DNA from: JAOUEA01 sp040882605
Lineage (GTDB): Bacteria; Actinomycetota; UBA4738; HRBIN12
Length of the DNA: 64,000 nucleotides
Assembly (NCBI GenBank): GCA_040882605.1
Contig: JBBEAY010000059.1
Span: 17,515-81,514, forward strand
Direction of reading: 5' to 3'
Both the position numbers and the translations under genes were made by a program. Positions 35,683-44,505 of the stretch are shown piece by piece. Under the pieces are notes generated by a model. It saw only the letters and a list, made by a program, of their open reading frames with translations. It did not search any database and had not been told where the DNA came from. Positions within the stretch are counted from its first letter, which is position 1. Every line of letters begins with the position of its first letter.

Positions 35683-36563
35683 CGCGGCGTAGCTGCGGCG
35701 ATGACATCGAGTCTATCGGCGGGTCCCGCGGGCAACACGACGCACCAGGTCGCGCCTTCGGCGCGCAGCTCGTCCGCGAACCTGCCCCACTCCTCGGCCG
35801 TGCCTGCCCACACGCCCTCGAGCGGAAGTCCCCGCCCGGCCCGCTCGGCGAGCAGCCGATCGAGGTCGGCGCGGTCCTCCCCCACCAAGGCGATGCCGGC
35901 CCAGGTGGGTGCGACCACCCTTCCCTGGGCGCGACGGCGCAGCGAGGCCGCCCGCGCCGCGAAGGCCTCGGCGTCGAGACCCCAGCCGTTCCACGCATCG
36001 GCGACCCGCGCCGCAACCGCCAGCACGGCGTCGGACAGACCGCCGACCCAGATCGCGGGCTCGCCCGGAGGCAGGAGAGGACCACGGAGCGGAGGCACGT
36101 GGGCACCACCCGGCCACGAGCGCCCGCCGAACAGGGCGTGCAGCGCCTCGGCGGTCTCCTCGAGTGCGGCGACACGGTCGGCAGCAGGTGGGTACGGAAA
36201 ACCGAACCGCTCGTGCTCCTCGGCCGAGGCCCGGTCGCCGGTGCCGATACCGATGATCGCTCGCCCGTGCGACATCGCGTCGAGGGCGGCAGCCTGCTTC
36301 GCTAGGATGCCGGGCGCCCGCAGCGAGACGCGAGTGACGAGCGTGCCCACGTGCAACCCGGGCTCTCGCGCGGCCACCGCCGACAACACCGAGAAGACTT
36401 CGAGCGCCGGTCGGTTGGGCCCGCTGGGCGGGTAGAAGACCGGAGGGAACAGGTGATCGGGCGCGAACACGCCATCGATACCGAGCTCCCGTGCCCTGGC
36501 CGCGACGGCGAGCGGCCTGGCAGGGTCCTCGGTGAACACCGGAAGGGAGATACCCAGCTTCAA
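35679..36563 (-). CDS. LLM-class flavin/F420-dependent oxidoreductase
   Basis: 294 residues. Luciferase-like barrel: GISLPVFTEDPARPLAV, GVFAPDHLFPP, VTRVSLRAPGILAKQAAALD, SHGRAIIGIGTGD. In actinobacteria many such enzymes use F420; cofactor choice cannot be read with certainty here. TTG start overlaps the ROK kinase stop as TTGA; longer readings to 37016 are antisense-frame noise. Part of a four-gene chain of overlaps with ArsA, ROK kinase and the cyclo-ligase. Confidence 0.8.
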   Translation of the reverse strand: MKLGISLPVFTEDPARPLAVAARARELGIDGVFAPDHLFPPVFYPPSGPNRPALEVFSVLSAVAAREPGLHVGTLVTRVSLRAPGILAKQAAALDAMSHGRAIIGIGTGDRASAEEHERFGFPYPPAADRVAALEETAEALHALFGGRSWPGGAHVPPLRGPLLPPGEPAIWVGGLSDAVLAVAARVADAWNGWGLDAEAFAARAASLRRRAQGRVVAPTWAGIALVGEDRADLDRLLAERAGRGLPLEGVWAGTAEEWGRFADELRAEGATWCVVLPAGPADRLDVIAAATPR

Positions 36564-37528
36564 CGGCCGTCCCCGTCGATCTGTTCGAACACCAGCGCGG
36601 CAGCCCCGATCGCTGCCGAGTCGCTGCCGAGCGCCGCCTGCACGATCGGCACCTCGGGCCGGTGATGCAGCCCCTCGACCGAGCGCCGGAACGCATCGCG
36701 GGCCGGCGCGAGCAGAAGGTCTCCCGCCTCCGACACGCCGCCACCGACGACCACGAGATCGGGGTCGAGCACGTTGACGAGGCCGGCGATGCCCACGCCG
36801 AGCCTGTGGCCCACCTCGACGAAGATGCCTCGGCTCACGGTGTCGCCCTCGTGCGCAGCCTCGGTCACCATGGCGCCCGTTACCGCGGCTGGGTCGCCTC
36901 CAGCGAGCTCTGCGAGCGAGGAATGCGGGTGGCGCTTCGCGGCTCGTTGCCCGGTGCGAGTGATCGCGGTGCCGCTGGCGATCTGTTCCCAGCATCCGCG
37001 ATTGCCGCAGCCGCACGACGGGCCCGACGGGTCGACCACGACGTGCCCGATCTCGGCCGCGAAGCCGTTCGCACCACGGTAGAGGCGGCCGTCGAGCACG
37101 ATGCCTCCCCCGATGCCCGTTCCGACGCTGACCATCAGCAGGTTCCGCGAGCCTCGGCCGGCGCCGTGGCGGTACTCGCCCCAGGCTGCGGCGTTGGCGT
37201 CGTTGTCGGCGACGGCGAACAGTCCGAGCTCGCTTGACACATGCGAGGCGAGCGGCGCATCGCGCCAGGAAAGGTTCGGCGCGTACCGCAGTATGCCCTC
37301 GCGATCGACCATGCCGGCAGCCGCGATGCCGACCCCTATGACCACGCCCGAGGCGGCGGCGGCCACCTCACGAGCAGCCTCGACCATCGTCTCGAGCGTC
37401 GCCTGCTGGTCCTCAGCCGGCGTCGGCCGCACCTCGCGTTCGAGCACCATGCCGTCGCGATCGACTAGCAGGGCGGCGGTCTTCGTGCCCCCGACGTCGA
37501 TGCCGATCGCCGGCCCCGGCTCGGTCAC
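36560..37528 (-). CDS. glk: ROK-family glucokinase
   Basis: 322 residues. Phosphorylates glucose or a related sugar with ATP. Motifs: IGIDVGGTKTAALLVD (phosphate 1), VADNDANAAAWGE, VSVGTGIGGGIVLDG, and the zinc ROK signature CGCGNRGCWEQIASG, GGGVSEAG for adenosine. GTG start overlaps the stop of the ArsA gene as GTGA. The class lacks a DNA-binding domain here, so it is an enzyme rather than a NagC-type repressor. Confidence 0.9.
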   Translation of the reverse strand: MTEPGPAIGIDVGGTKTAALLVDRDGMVLEREVRPTPAEDQQATLETMVEAAREVAAAASGVVIGVGIAAAGMVDREGILRYAPNLSWRDAPLASHVSSELGLFAVADNDANAAAWGEYRHGAGRGSRNLLMVSVGTGIGGGIVLDGRLYRGANGFAAEIGHVVVDPSGPSCGCGNRGCWEQIASGTAITRTGQRAAKRHPHSSLAELAGGDPAAVTGAMVTEAAHEGDTVSRGIFVEVGHRLGVGIAGLVNVLDPDLVVVGGGVSEAGDLLLAPARDAFRRSVEGLHHRPEVPIVQAALGSDSAAIGAAALVFEQIDGDGR

Positions 37529-38733
37529 GGACCCGACGGATGCTCTTCGTCGCCCGGTACTGGCTTGCCGAACGTGATCTCCAGGCGATCGCCCGCGAAG
37601 GTCGCCTCTCGCACCACCAGACGCTTCAACGTCTGGGGCAGTATCAGGTTCCGCTTGTAGGAGCCGACACGCACGTACAGCTCCTCGCCGCGACGGTGGA
37701 TGTCCATGTCGTCCCTGGAGACGAAGGGCAGGCGCATCGACACGACGTAGCGTCCGTCGCCACTCCCGCTCTTACGCACCCGGATCGGATCGTCGTGGTA
37801 CAGCACCGCCGTAACGTCCAGCTCGCCGTACACCTCGGTGCCCATCTCGCCGAGCAAGGGCACACCCACCATCTCGCGGTCGAACAACCGCGCCTCGAGG
37901 ATCGGCACCGGCTCGAACGACTCGTGCACCGTAGCGAGATGCTCGGCCTGGATGTCCTTCCACTTGCCGAAGTACGGGTCGTTCACCTCCTCGGGCAGGA
38001 TGCGATTCACTACCACCGCGTCGACGCGATATCCGAAGAGGCCGAGATACGTATAGGTGCGGCGGGCCTCGGCGATCACCATCTTCTCGGGGTTCACGAC
38101 GAGGCGCACCGACGACGTGCTCTCGTCGGTGAGGATCTGCTTCACGGCGTCGAGGTTGCGGTGCAAACGTTCCACCGCAGCGAACACCTGGTCGCCGGCG
38201 ATCGGCAGCGAGGTCATCTTCGAGAGCATGGGCCGGACCGTCCTCACGATGCGGCGTTCCACCGGGAAGATGCGCTCGATGTACCAGTTCATGATCTCGG
38301 GCAACGAGAGCAGTCGCAGGGTCTCGGCCGTCGGCGCGCAGTCGACCACGAGCATGTCGTAGGCGCCGCTCTCGACGTGGGTCTTCACGTCGATCAAAGC
38401 GAAGATCTCGTCGAGCCCCGGGATCACCGTGAGCTCCTCGGCCTGGATCGTCTCGGTTCCCGCCCAGTTCATGAGCTGGATGAAGTAGTCCTGGATCTCG
38501 CGCCAGTTGTCCTCGAGGCGTTCCTGGGCCTCGACCTGCACGGCCCACAGGTTGGGGATGATCTCGGACGGCGAGGACCCGATCTCGACCTCGAACGAGT
38601 CGGCGAGTGAGTGAGCCGGATCGGTCGACATGACCAGCGTTCGGTGCCCGGTCCGAGCCGCTCGTACAGCCGTCGCTGCCGCAACGGTGGTCTTGCCGAC
38701 CCCACCCTTGCCCGTGAACAACACGACCCGCAT
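37525..38733 (-). CDS. ArsA/Get3-family ATPase with C-terminal HSP20-like domain
   Basis: 402 residues. Single ATPase domain: FTGKGGVGKTTVAAATA (deviant Walker A), STDPAHSLADSF, VVDCAPTAETLRLLSLPE, then an alpha-crystallin-like beta domain at about 310-400 (VVSMRLPFVSRDDMDIHRRG). Bacterial single-domain ArsA proteins with this tail are not arsenite pumps; their client is unknown. Leaderless: TAAGCT 7 bases before the ATG. First gene of the arsA-glk-LLM-cyclo-ligase chain. Confidence 0.85.
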   Translation of the reverse strand: MRVVLFTGKGGVGKTTVAAATAVRAARTGHRTLVMSTDPAHSLADSFEVEIGSSPSEIIPNLWAVQVEAQERLEDNWREIQDYFIQLMNWAGTETIQAEELTVIPGLDEIFALIDVKTHVESGAYDMLVVDCAPTAETLRLLSLPEIMNWYIERIFPVERRIVRTVRPMLSKMTSLPIAGDQVFAAVERLHRNLDAVKQILTDESTSSVRLVVNPEKMVIAEARRTYTYLGLFGYRVDAVVVNRILPEEVNDPYFGKWKDIQAEHLATVHESFEPVPILEARLFDREMVGVPLLGEMGTEVYGELDVTAVLYHDDPIRVRKSGSGDGRYVVSMRLPFVSRDDMDIHRRGEELYVRVGSYKRNLILPQTLKRLVVREATFAGDRLEITFGKPVPGDEEHPSGP

Positions 38734-38740
38734 GGACGAG

Positions 38741-38746
38741 AGCTTA
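38741..38746 (-). promoter_or_regulatory. -10 element TAAGCT, leaderless start of the ArsA-family gene
   Basis: TAAGCT, 7-base spacer, ATG at 38733. Drives the four-gene overlapping operon. Confidence 0.55.
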
Positions 38747-38781
38747 GACGTGCGGCGGATCGGCAGGCCCGCGAGCGCGGG

Positions 38782-39222
38782 TCAGCCCATCTCGACCCGG
38801 CGCTTGAGCTTCTCGAGGGCGTTCTCGATCACGCGCTTGGCGCCCTCGCTCCGCAGGAACCCGGGGACCAGCACGCCGAGCTCGACACCGAGTCGGTACG
38901 TGACCTTGGTCTCGGACTCCGACACCTCGTGCAGCAGGTATTCCCCGCGGATGTCACGGATCGCCCCGCGGGCCTCCGACGTGACCCACGACAACCCCGT
39001 GTCGCCGGGCGCGTACCGGTAGGCCAGCGTGTACGAGGCCTTACCCAGCACCGGCACGTCGACCTCGTAGGCCACCTCGGTTGCGCGCCCGCCTTCGCCT
39101 CGCTTGCGGACCTCGACCGTGCGCACGTCGGCCCACTCGGTGTAGGACTCGAAGTCCTCGACGACTTCCATCACGTCTTCGAGGGGCGCGTCGACCAGGA
39201 TCGAGCCTTCAGCTTGTTCCAT
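38782..39222 (-). CDS. SRPBCC / START-like lipid-binding protein
   Basis: 146 residues. Polyketide-cyclase/COQ10 fold: SILVDAPLEDVMEVVEDFESYTEWADV at the start, WVTSEARGAIRDIRGEY in the middle and a final amphipathic helix RVIENALEKLKRRVEMG. Binds a hydrophobic ligand; the identity is unknown. Followed 49 bases later by the ArsA gene, a pairing often seen in actinobacteria in my recollection. Confidence 0.82.
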   Translation of the reverse strand: MEQAEGSILVDAPLEDVMEVVEDFESYTEWADVRTVEVRKRGEGGRATEVAYEVDVPVLGKASYTLAYRYAPGDTGLSWVTSEARGAIRDIRGEYLLHEVSESETKVTYRLGVELGVLVPGFLRSEGAKRVIENALEKLKRRVEMG

Positions 39223-39231
39223 CGGGGAAGA

Positions 39232-39237
39232 ATCCTA
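39232..39237 (-). promoter_or_regulatory. -10-like TAGGAT; its TAG is the upstream stop codon
   Basis: TAGGAT, 9-base spacer, ATG at 39222. Bases 39235-39237 are the TAG stop of the zinc-ribbon gene. Spacer longer than at other sites. Confidence 0.35.
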
Positions 39238-39933
39238 GCTTCTGGCAGCGGCGATGACGCTGAGAGCGAGCATCATCACCGACGCCATGATCACGGCAAC
39301 GGTGGCCCACAGCAGCGCGCGCGACGACACGAGGGGCCGTCCACCGTCGGCGATGTGATACGCCTCCCACGCAGTCCCGAGATAGACTGCGAGGGTCGAT
39401 CCGAGGAAGAGCGCGAATACCCCGAACGTGCCCGCGGAGCTGACCCCCGAGACGAAAACGGTGGCCGTCATGCTGGCCAGCACGACGAACAGCACGCCAC
39501 GCGCCAGGCCGTCGAGCCCCCGTCCGGCCTTGCGGTGGCCCAGCCCGGGAAACAGCAGCGAGGCCGAGAGGGCGTCCTTCGGATGGATCCGGGGGGGCGC
39601 TTCGTCCTGCCGCATGAGCGCCGCGAACGTGGCGCCGCACACGGCGCACGCGTCGAGCTCCAGTGCGTTCGCGTTGCCGCACGTGGGGCAAGGCCAGGTC
39701 GGAGCGGGATCCGACCTTGCATACCCTGATCCCTCGGCCGGCGCTTCGGCTTGAACCGCCTCGGTTGTAAGGGCCTCGGCTTGTCTCGCCTGGGTGGTCT
39801 GAGCGCTCGTCACCACCGCGGGCTCCGGTTCGACGAGCGAGCGGAAACACTGCCCACACCACTCCGCGTCGGGGGCCGCGAGAGCATCGCAGTCGGGACA
39901 GCGCCGCTCCACCCCCGTAGGTCCAGTCTGCAT
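39235..39933 (-). CDS. Double zinc-ribbon membrane protein
   Basis: 232 residues. Two CxxC...CxxC ribbons (CPDCDALAAPDAEWCGQC near 12-29 and CPTCGNANALELDACAVC near 82-99) joined by a disordered linker, then four membrane helices in the C-terminal half (VLFVVLASMTATVFVSGV, FGVFALFLGSTLAVYLG, LLWATVAVIMASVMML). Function unknown. Leaderless: TACCCT 6 bases before ATG. Confidence 0.75.
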   Translation of the reverse strand: MQTGPTGVERRCPDCDALAAPDAEWCGQCFRSLVEPEPAVVTSAQTTQARQAEALTTEAVQAEAPAEGSGYARSDPAPTWPCPTCGNANALELDACAVCGATFAALMRQDEAPPRIHPKDALSASLLFPGLGHRKAGRGLDGLARGVLFVVLASMTATVFVSGVSSAGTFGVFALFLGSTLAVYLGTAWEAYHIADGGRPLVSSRALLWATVAVIMASVMMLALSVIAAARS

Positions 39934-39939
39934 GGTTGC

Positions 39940-39945
39940 AGGGTA
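39940..39945 (-). promoter_or_regulatory. -10 element TACCCT, leaderless start at 39933
   Basis: TACCCT, 6-base spacer, ATG at 39933. Confidence 0.4.
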
Positions 39946-39981
39946 CCCCCGGCCCGAGCCGTGACGAGCCAGGCTCGACGG

Positions 39982-41112
39982 TCAGCTCGCAGCTTCCTGG
40001 AGCCAACCAACGAGCGTGCGGGTGATCGCCGGCCACGTGAGGTCTCGCACCACCCGTTGCCTGCCGGCCAGGCCCATCGCGCGGGCCCGGTCCGGATCCG
40101 CCAACAGGCTCGCGACGGCGTCGGCGACCTCAGCCACGTCGGCGCCATCGACGAGCCGGCCGGTCTGGCCGTCGACGAGCGCTTCGCGGGCCCCTCCGGA
40201 GTCCCCGACAACCACGGGTTTCGCGCAGGCGGCGGCCTCGATGAATACGTTGCCCCACCCCTCGACCTCGAGCCCCGCGAGGCGAGTGCGGCACGGCATG
40301 GCGAACACATCACCGAGGGCGTAGTACTGCGGAAGGTCCGCCTCGGAGACCTGCCCGATGAACACGACCGAGCCTTCAGGAGCCTGTGAGGCGAGCGCCC
40401 GCAGCCTGCCCTCGTACGGCCCGCTTCCCACGATCATCAGGGTGGCGTCGGGCACCCGTCGACGGACCCGTTCCATTCCCCGGATCAACACGTCTTGGCC
40501 CTTGCGCCTGACCAACCGGCTCACGCAGACCACGAGCGGCCGGTCACCGAGGTGGTGCCGCACACGCAGGTCGTCGGTGGGCAGGTCGGGCCGGAACGCC
40601 TCGATGTCGGCGCCCAGGTGCAGTACCGACACCGGCACGGGCCGTGGCACCGCCGTTCGCAATGTCCGGGCGATGAATGCGCTGCAGACGAAGACGCGAG
40701 CCGCTCTCGAGGCCGAGTATCGCATCGCGGTGTGGGCGCCCGGAGCGATCGACAGCCAGTACTCGAACCCATGCGCCGCCGAGAGGTATGGGATGCCGGC
40801 ATCGACGAGACGTGGCCCGAGCATCGCGAGCGGGTACATCGCGCCGAACAACACGACCTGTGACCCGGTCTCCTCGACGGCGGCCTCGACCCGATCGCCG
40901 ATGCCGGGGGTCGGCCACATGAAGCGTTCCGGCTGGCGGAGCACGCGATAGGGAGCGGAAGCGTCGAACGCCGCGGCCTCGTCGTGTGCGGAGCAGAACA
41001 CCGAGATCCGGTCCGCGGGCAGCTGGGTCACGAGTGCCTCGAGCATCCGCTCGATGCCGCCCACCCGAGGCGGGAAGTCGTTGGTCACGAGCAATGTGCG
41101 AGGCACGTCCAC
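39982..41112 (-). CDS. Family 4 glycosyltransferase (PimB/mannosyltransferase-like)
   Basis: 376 residues. GT-B fold: LLVTNDFPPRVGGIERML (acceptor side), LSAAHGFEYWL, VVCVSRLVRRKGQDVLI, and the donor-binding EX7E-like block FIEAAACAKPVVVGDSGGAREAL. 'TNDFPPRxGGIE' is typical of actinobacterial phosphatidylinositol mannosyltransferase PimB and relatives, so a role in mannolipid or related glycolipid synthesis is the best guess. GTG start; a GATATC palindrome between this gene and the divergent ygfZ gene can supply a -10 in both directions. Confidence 0.82.
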   Translation of the reverse strand: MDVPRTLLVTNDFPPRVGGIERMLEALVTQLPADRISVFCSAHDEAAAFDASAPYRVLRQPERFMWPTPGIGDRVEAAVEETGSQVVLFGAMYPLAMLGPRLVDAGIPYLSAAHGFEYWLSIAPGAHTAMRYSASRAARVFVCSAFIARTLRTAVPRPVPVSVLHLGADIEAFRPDLPTDDLRVRHHLGDRPLVVCVSRLVRRKGQDVLIRGMERVRRRVPDATLMIVGSGPYEGRLRALASQAPEGSVVFIGQVSEADLPQYYALGDVFAMPCRTRLAGLEVEGWGNVFIEAAACAKPVVVGDSGGAREALVDGQTGRLVDGADVAEVADAVASLLADPDRARAMGLAGRQRVVRDLTWPAITRTLVGWLQEAAS

Positions 41113-41135
41113 GGCGCCGATATCCTGGCAGAGCG

Positions 41136-41993
41136 ATGCAGCCGCTCACCGCCCCCTCCGACGAGCTCGACGCCCTGACCCAGGGGCGCGCGGCGGTCGA
41201 TCTGTCGGCCTACCGCAAGGTGCAGGTGCAGGGAAGCGACTCAAGGCGTTGGCTCCACGATCTGGTGACGACCGATGTGGCGTCGCTCACGCCGGGTCAG
41301 GCGAGGCGGTCGCTGCTGCTCGACCCGACCGGTCATATCAGGGCCGATCTGCACGTGGCCTGCGACGACGACGGCTTCTGGATGTTCCAAGCCCCGGACC
41401 AGCCCGACCACATCGGGGACGCGCTGGCGCCCTACGTGCTCTCATCGGACGTGCGGCTCGCCGACATGACGAGCGAGCACGGACTCGTGGCGCTCGGGGG
41501 CGAGAGCCTGCACGGGTTCACCCCGTCGACCCTGGGCGCGGGTTACGACGTGCTGAGCGATGCCGGGGCTGTATCCGAGCCCACGGACCATCACGTGGCC
41601 GTGGGCGCCGAGGCGGCAGAGGTCTGGCGCATCCGCGAGGGACGCGCACGCATGGGGCCCGACTTCGACCGAACCTCGATACCGGCCGAGGCGGGGCTCG
41701 AAGCCACGATCGACACCGACAAGGGCTGCTTCCTGGGGCAGGAGTCGGTGGCCCGCGTCCGCAACATGGGTCATCCTCCGCGCGTGCTGCTGCACCTCGC
41801 CTCGCCCGGCTCTGTGGCGCCGGGGGCCGATATCGTGAACATCGCCGGCGAGAAGGTGGGCGTGGTTTCGAGCGCCGCGATCGCCGAAGGCGGCGGCACG
41901 GTGCTGCTCGCCTCTGTGCGCTGGGCTGCTCGCGGCGAACCGCTCCTGGACCCGGCGGGAGCACCGCTGCTTCCTGTCGGTGCATCGGACTAG
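41136..41993 (+). CDS. ygfZ: Folate-binding Fe-S cluster maintenance protein YgfZ
   Basis: 285 residues. GcvT-related fold with the YgfZ signature DKGCFLGQESVARVRNMG (K-G-C-[YF]-x-G-Q-E), QGSDSRRWLHDLVTTDV near the N-terminus. YgfZ uses THF to keep certain [4Fe-4S] enzymes active, in keeping with the many Fe-S proteins here. Start at ATG 41136 (MQPLTAPSDEL). Confidence 0.88.
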   Translation: MQPLTAPSDELDALTQGRAAVDLSAYRKVQVQGSDSRRWLHDLVTTDVASLTPGQARRSLLLDPTGHIRADLHVACDDDGFWMFQAPDQPDHIGDALAPYVLSSDVRLADMTSEHGLVALGGESLHGFTPSTLGAGYDVLSDAGAVSEPTDHHVAVGAEAAEVWRIREGRARMGPDFDRTSIPAEAGLEATIDTDKGCFLGQESVARVRNMGHPPRVLLHLASPGSVAPGADIVNIAGEKVGVVSSAAIAEGGGTVLLASVRWAARGEPLLDPAGAPLLPVGASD

Positions 41994-42141
41994 CCCGTTC
42001 GGATGGTTTCATGTCCCACGGACGTCGTATCGCAGGATGCATACGAACGGCCCTTCCGCTGACGCCTCTGCCTCTGATATGAATCGACTCCCGCGGGCGC
42101 CATGCCTCGCCCGTGGGTCGCTCCGAGGGGGAGGACGAGTT

Positions 42142-42420
42142 GTGAGGATCGAGCGGTTCCCGAAGATCGACGTGAGCCTCTTGCCGCGCGATCCCGCCCC
42201 TCCCGACTTCTGGCAGGATCGAGCCGCCTGCTTCGGGGTCGACCCTGACATCTTCTTCCCGGTCTCCGAAGAGGAAGCCGGCCCGGCGCTCACGTTCTGC
42301 AACTCCTGCCGCATCAAGGAAGAATGCCTCGCCTGGGCGTTGAAGAACGGCGAGCGATACGGCGTGTGGGGCGGTCTCACCGAACAGCAGCGACGACGGA
42401 TCCAACGCCGCGTGGCCTGA
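42142..42420 (+). CDS. WhiB-family [4Fe-4S] transcriptional regulator
   Basis: 92 residues from GTG 42142. Four cluster cysteines: WQDRAACFG, CNSCRIKEEC (CxxCxxxxxC), then ERYGVWGGLTEQQRR (the GVWGG turn) and a basic DNA-contact tail RRRIQRRVA. GGGGGAGGA lies 8 bases before the GTG; an ATG at 42079 would add a poorly conserved extension. The 148-base gap upstream contains a CCGTTCG / CGAACGG inverted repeat (41995-42001, 42044-42050). WhiB proteins occur only in actinobacteria and their phages, which fixes the phylum. Confidence 0.93.
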   Translation: MRIERFPKIDVSLLPRDPAPPDFWQDRAACFGVDPDIFFPVSEEEAGPALTFCNSCRIKEECLAWALKNGERYGVWGGLTEQQRRRIQRRVA

Positions 42421-42624
42421 GCCCGCATCACTGGGGCGTCGATCCTCACCTCCGCTGCACCACGCGGGCGGAGTGTCAGTGGGAAGCACCGCCCACGGGT
42501 CCACGGGTGCGATCGAGCCCCCGCCGAATCGGTGGAGGGCCGCGCGGCCCTGGCCCGGGTGCTCGCCCGCCTGCGCGATCCGTCGTCGCCACACCCACGC
42601 GAGGGCCGACGTGGTCGCCGCGTC

Positions 42625-42630
42625 TAGACT
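42625..42630 (+). promoter_or_regulatory. -10 element TAGACT, leaderless start of thiolase
   Basis: TAGACT, 7-base spacer, ATG at 42638. Confidence 0.55.
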
Positions 42631-42637
42631 GGCCGGC

Positions 42638-43810
42638 ATGGAACGAGCGGTCATCGTCGAAGGGGCGCGTACCCCGGTCGGGAAGTTCCTCGGCTCGTTC
42701 GCCGAGACCCCGGCGGTGCAACTCGGCGAGCTGGCGGCGACGGAAGCGCTGCGGCGCGCCGGCGTCGAGGCCGAGCAGGTCGAGCAGACGATCATCGGCC
42801 ACGCCCGCCAGGCCGGGAACGGTCCGAACACCGGTCGCCAGGTGAGCATGCGCGCAGGCGTGCCGAAGGAGATCAGCGCCTACAACGTGAACATCGCGTG
42901 CGGCTCGGGCATGAAGGCGACCCAGCTCGGCGCGCAGCAGATCATGCTCGATGAGAGCGAGGTCGTGCTCGTCGGCGGCATCGAGAACATGACCCGTGTG
43001 CCGTACCTGCTTCCCGACATGCGGCTCGGACACCGGCTCGGCAACACCGAGGTCGTCGACGCGATGTACCGCGACGGGCTGCTCGACCCGTTGTGCGGCC
43101 TGATCATGGGCGAGACCGCCGAGAACCTCGTCGACATGTACGACATATCTCGCGAGGAGCAGGACGAGCTCGCGTTTCAGTCCCAGCAGAAGGCGCAAGC
43201 CGGCGCTGAGAGCCGCGCCGCGGAGATGTTCCCGGTCGAGGTGACGCATGGGCGAAAGACCGTGAGGGTCGCCGACGACGAGCACCTTCGACCCGACACC
43301 TCGATGGAGTCGCTGGCGAAGCTCAGCCCCGTTTTCCGCGACGGCGGCAGCGTCACAGCCGGCAACTCCAGTGGACTCACCGACGGCGCCGCCGCGCTCG
43401 TGCTCATGAGCGAATCGCGGGCCAAGACCGAAGGGCGCGAGCCGCTCGCGGCGATCACCGCGATGTCGTGGGCCGGGGTGCCGCCCGAGATCATGGGCAT
43501 CGGGCCGGTGCCCGCCACCCAGAAGGTCATGGATCGCCTCAGCTGCACGATCGACGACTTCGAGCTGATCGAGATCAACGAAGCGTTCGCCGCCCAGGTG
43601 ATCGCCTGCGAGCGCGAGCTGAAGTTCGACCGCGAGCGCTTGAACGTGAACGGCGGCGGCATCTCGGTCGGGCATCCGATCGGGATGAGCGGCGCCCGCA
43701 TCATCCTGGCGCTGGCCTACGAGATGCGCGCGCGCGATCTGTCGATGGGACTGGCGACGCTGTGCATCTCGGGCGGGCAAGGGCTCGCGATCGTGCTGGA
43801 ACGTACCTGA
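42638..43810 (+). CDS. Acetyl-CoA acetyltransferase (thiolase)
   Basis: 390 residues. Condenses or splits acetyl-CoA / 3-ketoacyl-CoA. Nucleophile cysteine in NIACGSGMKATQ, ENMTRVPYLL, histidine in NGGGISVGHPIGMSGAR and acid/base cysteine in TLCISGGQG. Length and motifs fit the AtoB/PhaA group. The long gap before it (42421-42637) contains no gene. Followed after 14 bases by an AsnC-type RAM protein. Confidence 0.9.
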   Translation: MERAVIVEGARTPVGKFLGSFAETPAVQLGELAATEALRRAGVEAEQVEQTIIGHARQAGNGPNTGRQVSMRAGVPKEISAYNVNIACGSGMKATQLGAQQIMLDESEVVLVGGIENMTRVPYLLPDMRLGHRLGNTEVVDAMYRDGLLDPLCGLIMGETAENLVDMYDISREEQDELAFQSQQKAQAGAESRAAEMFPVEVTHGRKTVRVADDEHLRPDTSMESLAKLSPVFRDGGSVTAGNSSGLTDGAAALVLMSESRAKTEGREPLAAITAMSWAGVPPEIMGIGPVPATQKVMDRLSCTIDDFELIEINEAFAAQVIACERELKFDRERLNVNGGGISVGHPIGMSGARIILALAYEMRARDLSMGLATLCISGGQGLAIVLERT

Positions 43811-43824
43811 GAGGAGCCAGAACG

Positions 43825-44115
43825 ATGGCCGCGGTGCACGCAGTGGTCCTGATCCAATGCGAGATCGACGAGATCGCCGAAGCCGCGCAAGCGATCGCGG
43901 AGATCGATGGCGTGAGCGAGGTTTACTCCGTGGCGGGTGAATTCGACCTGATCGCGATCGTGCGGGTTCCGTCGCACGATCAGCTCGCGAGCGTGATCCC
44001 AGGAGGCATCTCCAAGGTCGAAGGCGTCGAGCGCACCGAGACGCTCATCAGCTTCCAGGTCTACTCCAAGCACGATCTCGAGCGATTGTTCTCGCTCGGC
44101 TTCGACGAGAGCTGA
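43825..44115 (+). CDS. Stand-alone RAM (Lrp/AsnC ligand-binding) domain protein
   Basis: 96 residues: the beta-alpha-beta RAM fold with no helix-turn-helix (VHAVVLIQCEID at the start, GVSEVYSVAGEFDLIAIVRV in the middle). Such free-standing domains bind amino acids or modulate full-length Lrp proteins. GAGGAG 9 bases before the ATG; 14 bases after the thiolase, so co-transcribed. Confidence 0.88.
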   Translation: MAAVHAVVLIQCEIDEIAEAAQAIAEIDGVSEVYSVAGEFDLIAIVRVPSHDQLASVIPGGISKVEGVERTETLISFQVYSKHDLERLFSLGFDES

Positions 44116-44123
44116 CGGACCTG

Positions 44124-44501
44124 TCAGATCAGTGACGTGTAACTCACACTGACCGGCCACTCGATCGCGACCACGAGAGCGGTGCGACCCCAGGTGCTGA
44201 GGTCGCCGCCATCGCGGCCCGCGTACTTCTCGAGCATGAGACGGCGGGCGAGCGCGTCTTCCTCGGAGGACCCATCGACGGCGCGGGCGCGGGTGGCGCG
44301 CTTGCGCCCTGCGAGCTCCAGCTCGACATCGGGCGTGATCATCAGGTTGCGCACCCAGTCGCTTCGGTCGCGATCACCCGCCATGAGGAACACGGTCTGA
44401 TCGGCCAACGCGAACCAGATCTCGATGCGATGCGGTTTTCCGGTGATGCGGCCGGTCGTCGTGAGATAGCAGAAATCGAGCGAAGCGACGTCGGTTGGCA
44501 T
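44124..44501 (-). CDS. Deazaflavin-dependent nitroreductase-like (split-barrel) protein
   Basis: 125 residues. FMN-binding split barrel of the DUF385/Ddn type: FCYLTTTGRITGKPHRIEIWF is the typical opening, then LMAGDRDRSDWVRNLMITP. Relatives use F420. C-terminus YAGRDGGDLSTWGRTALVVAIEW. Faces the RAM gene tail to tail. Confidence 0.78.
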   Translation of the reverse strand: MPTDVASLDFCYLTTTGRITGKPHRIEIWFALADQTVFLMAGDRDRSDWVRNLMITPDVELELAGRKRATRARAVDGSSEEDALARRLMLEKYAGRDGGDLSTWGRTALVVAIEWPVSVSYTSLI

Positions 44502-44505
44502 CGCG

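Noticed and set aside
36564..37016. Long N-terminal extension of the LLM oxidoreductase
   Set aside because: The extra stretch is arginine-rich, antisense-frame-like reading of the ROK kinase; family similarity starts at the TTG near 36563.
39223..39231. Standard leaderless start for the SRPBCC gene
   Set aside because: Spacer is 9 bases, outside the 6-7 seen elsewhere, so I list the hexamer only with low confidence.
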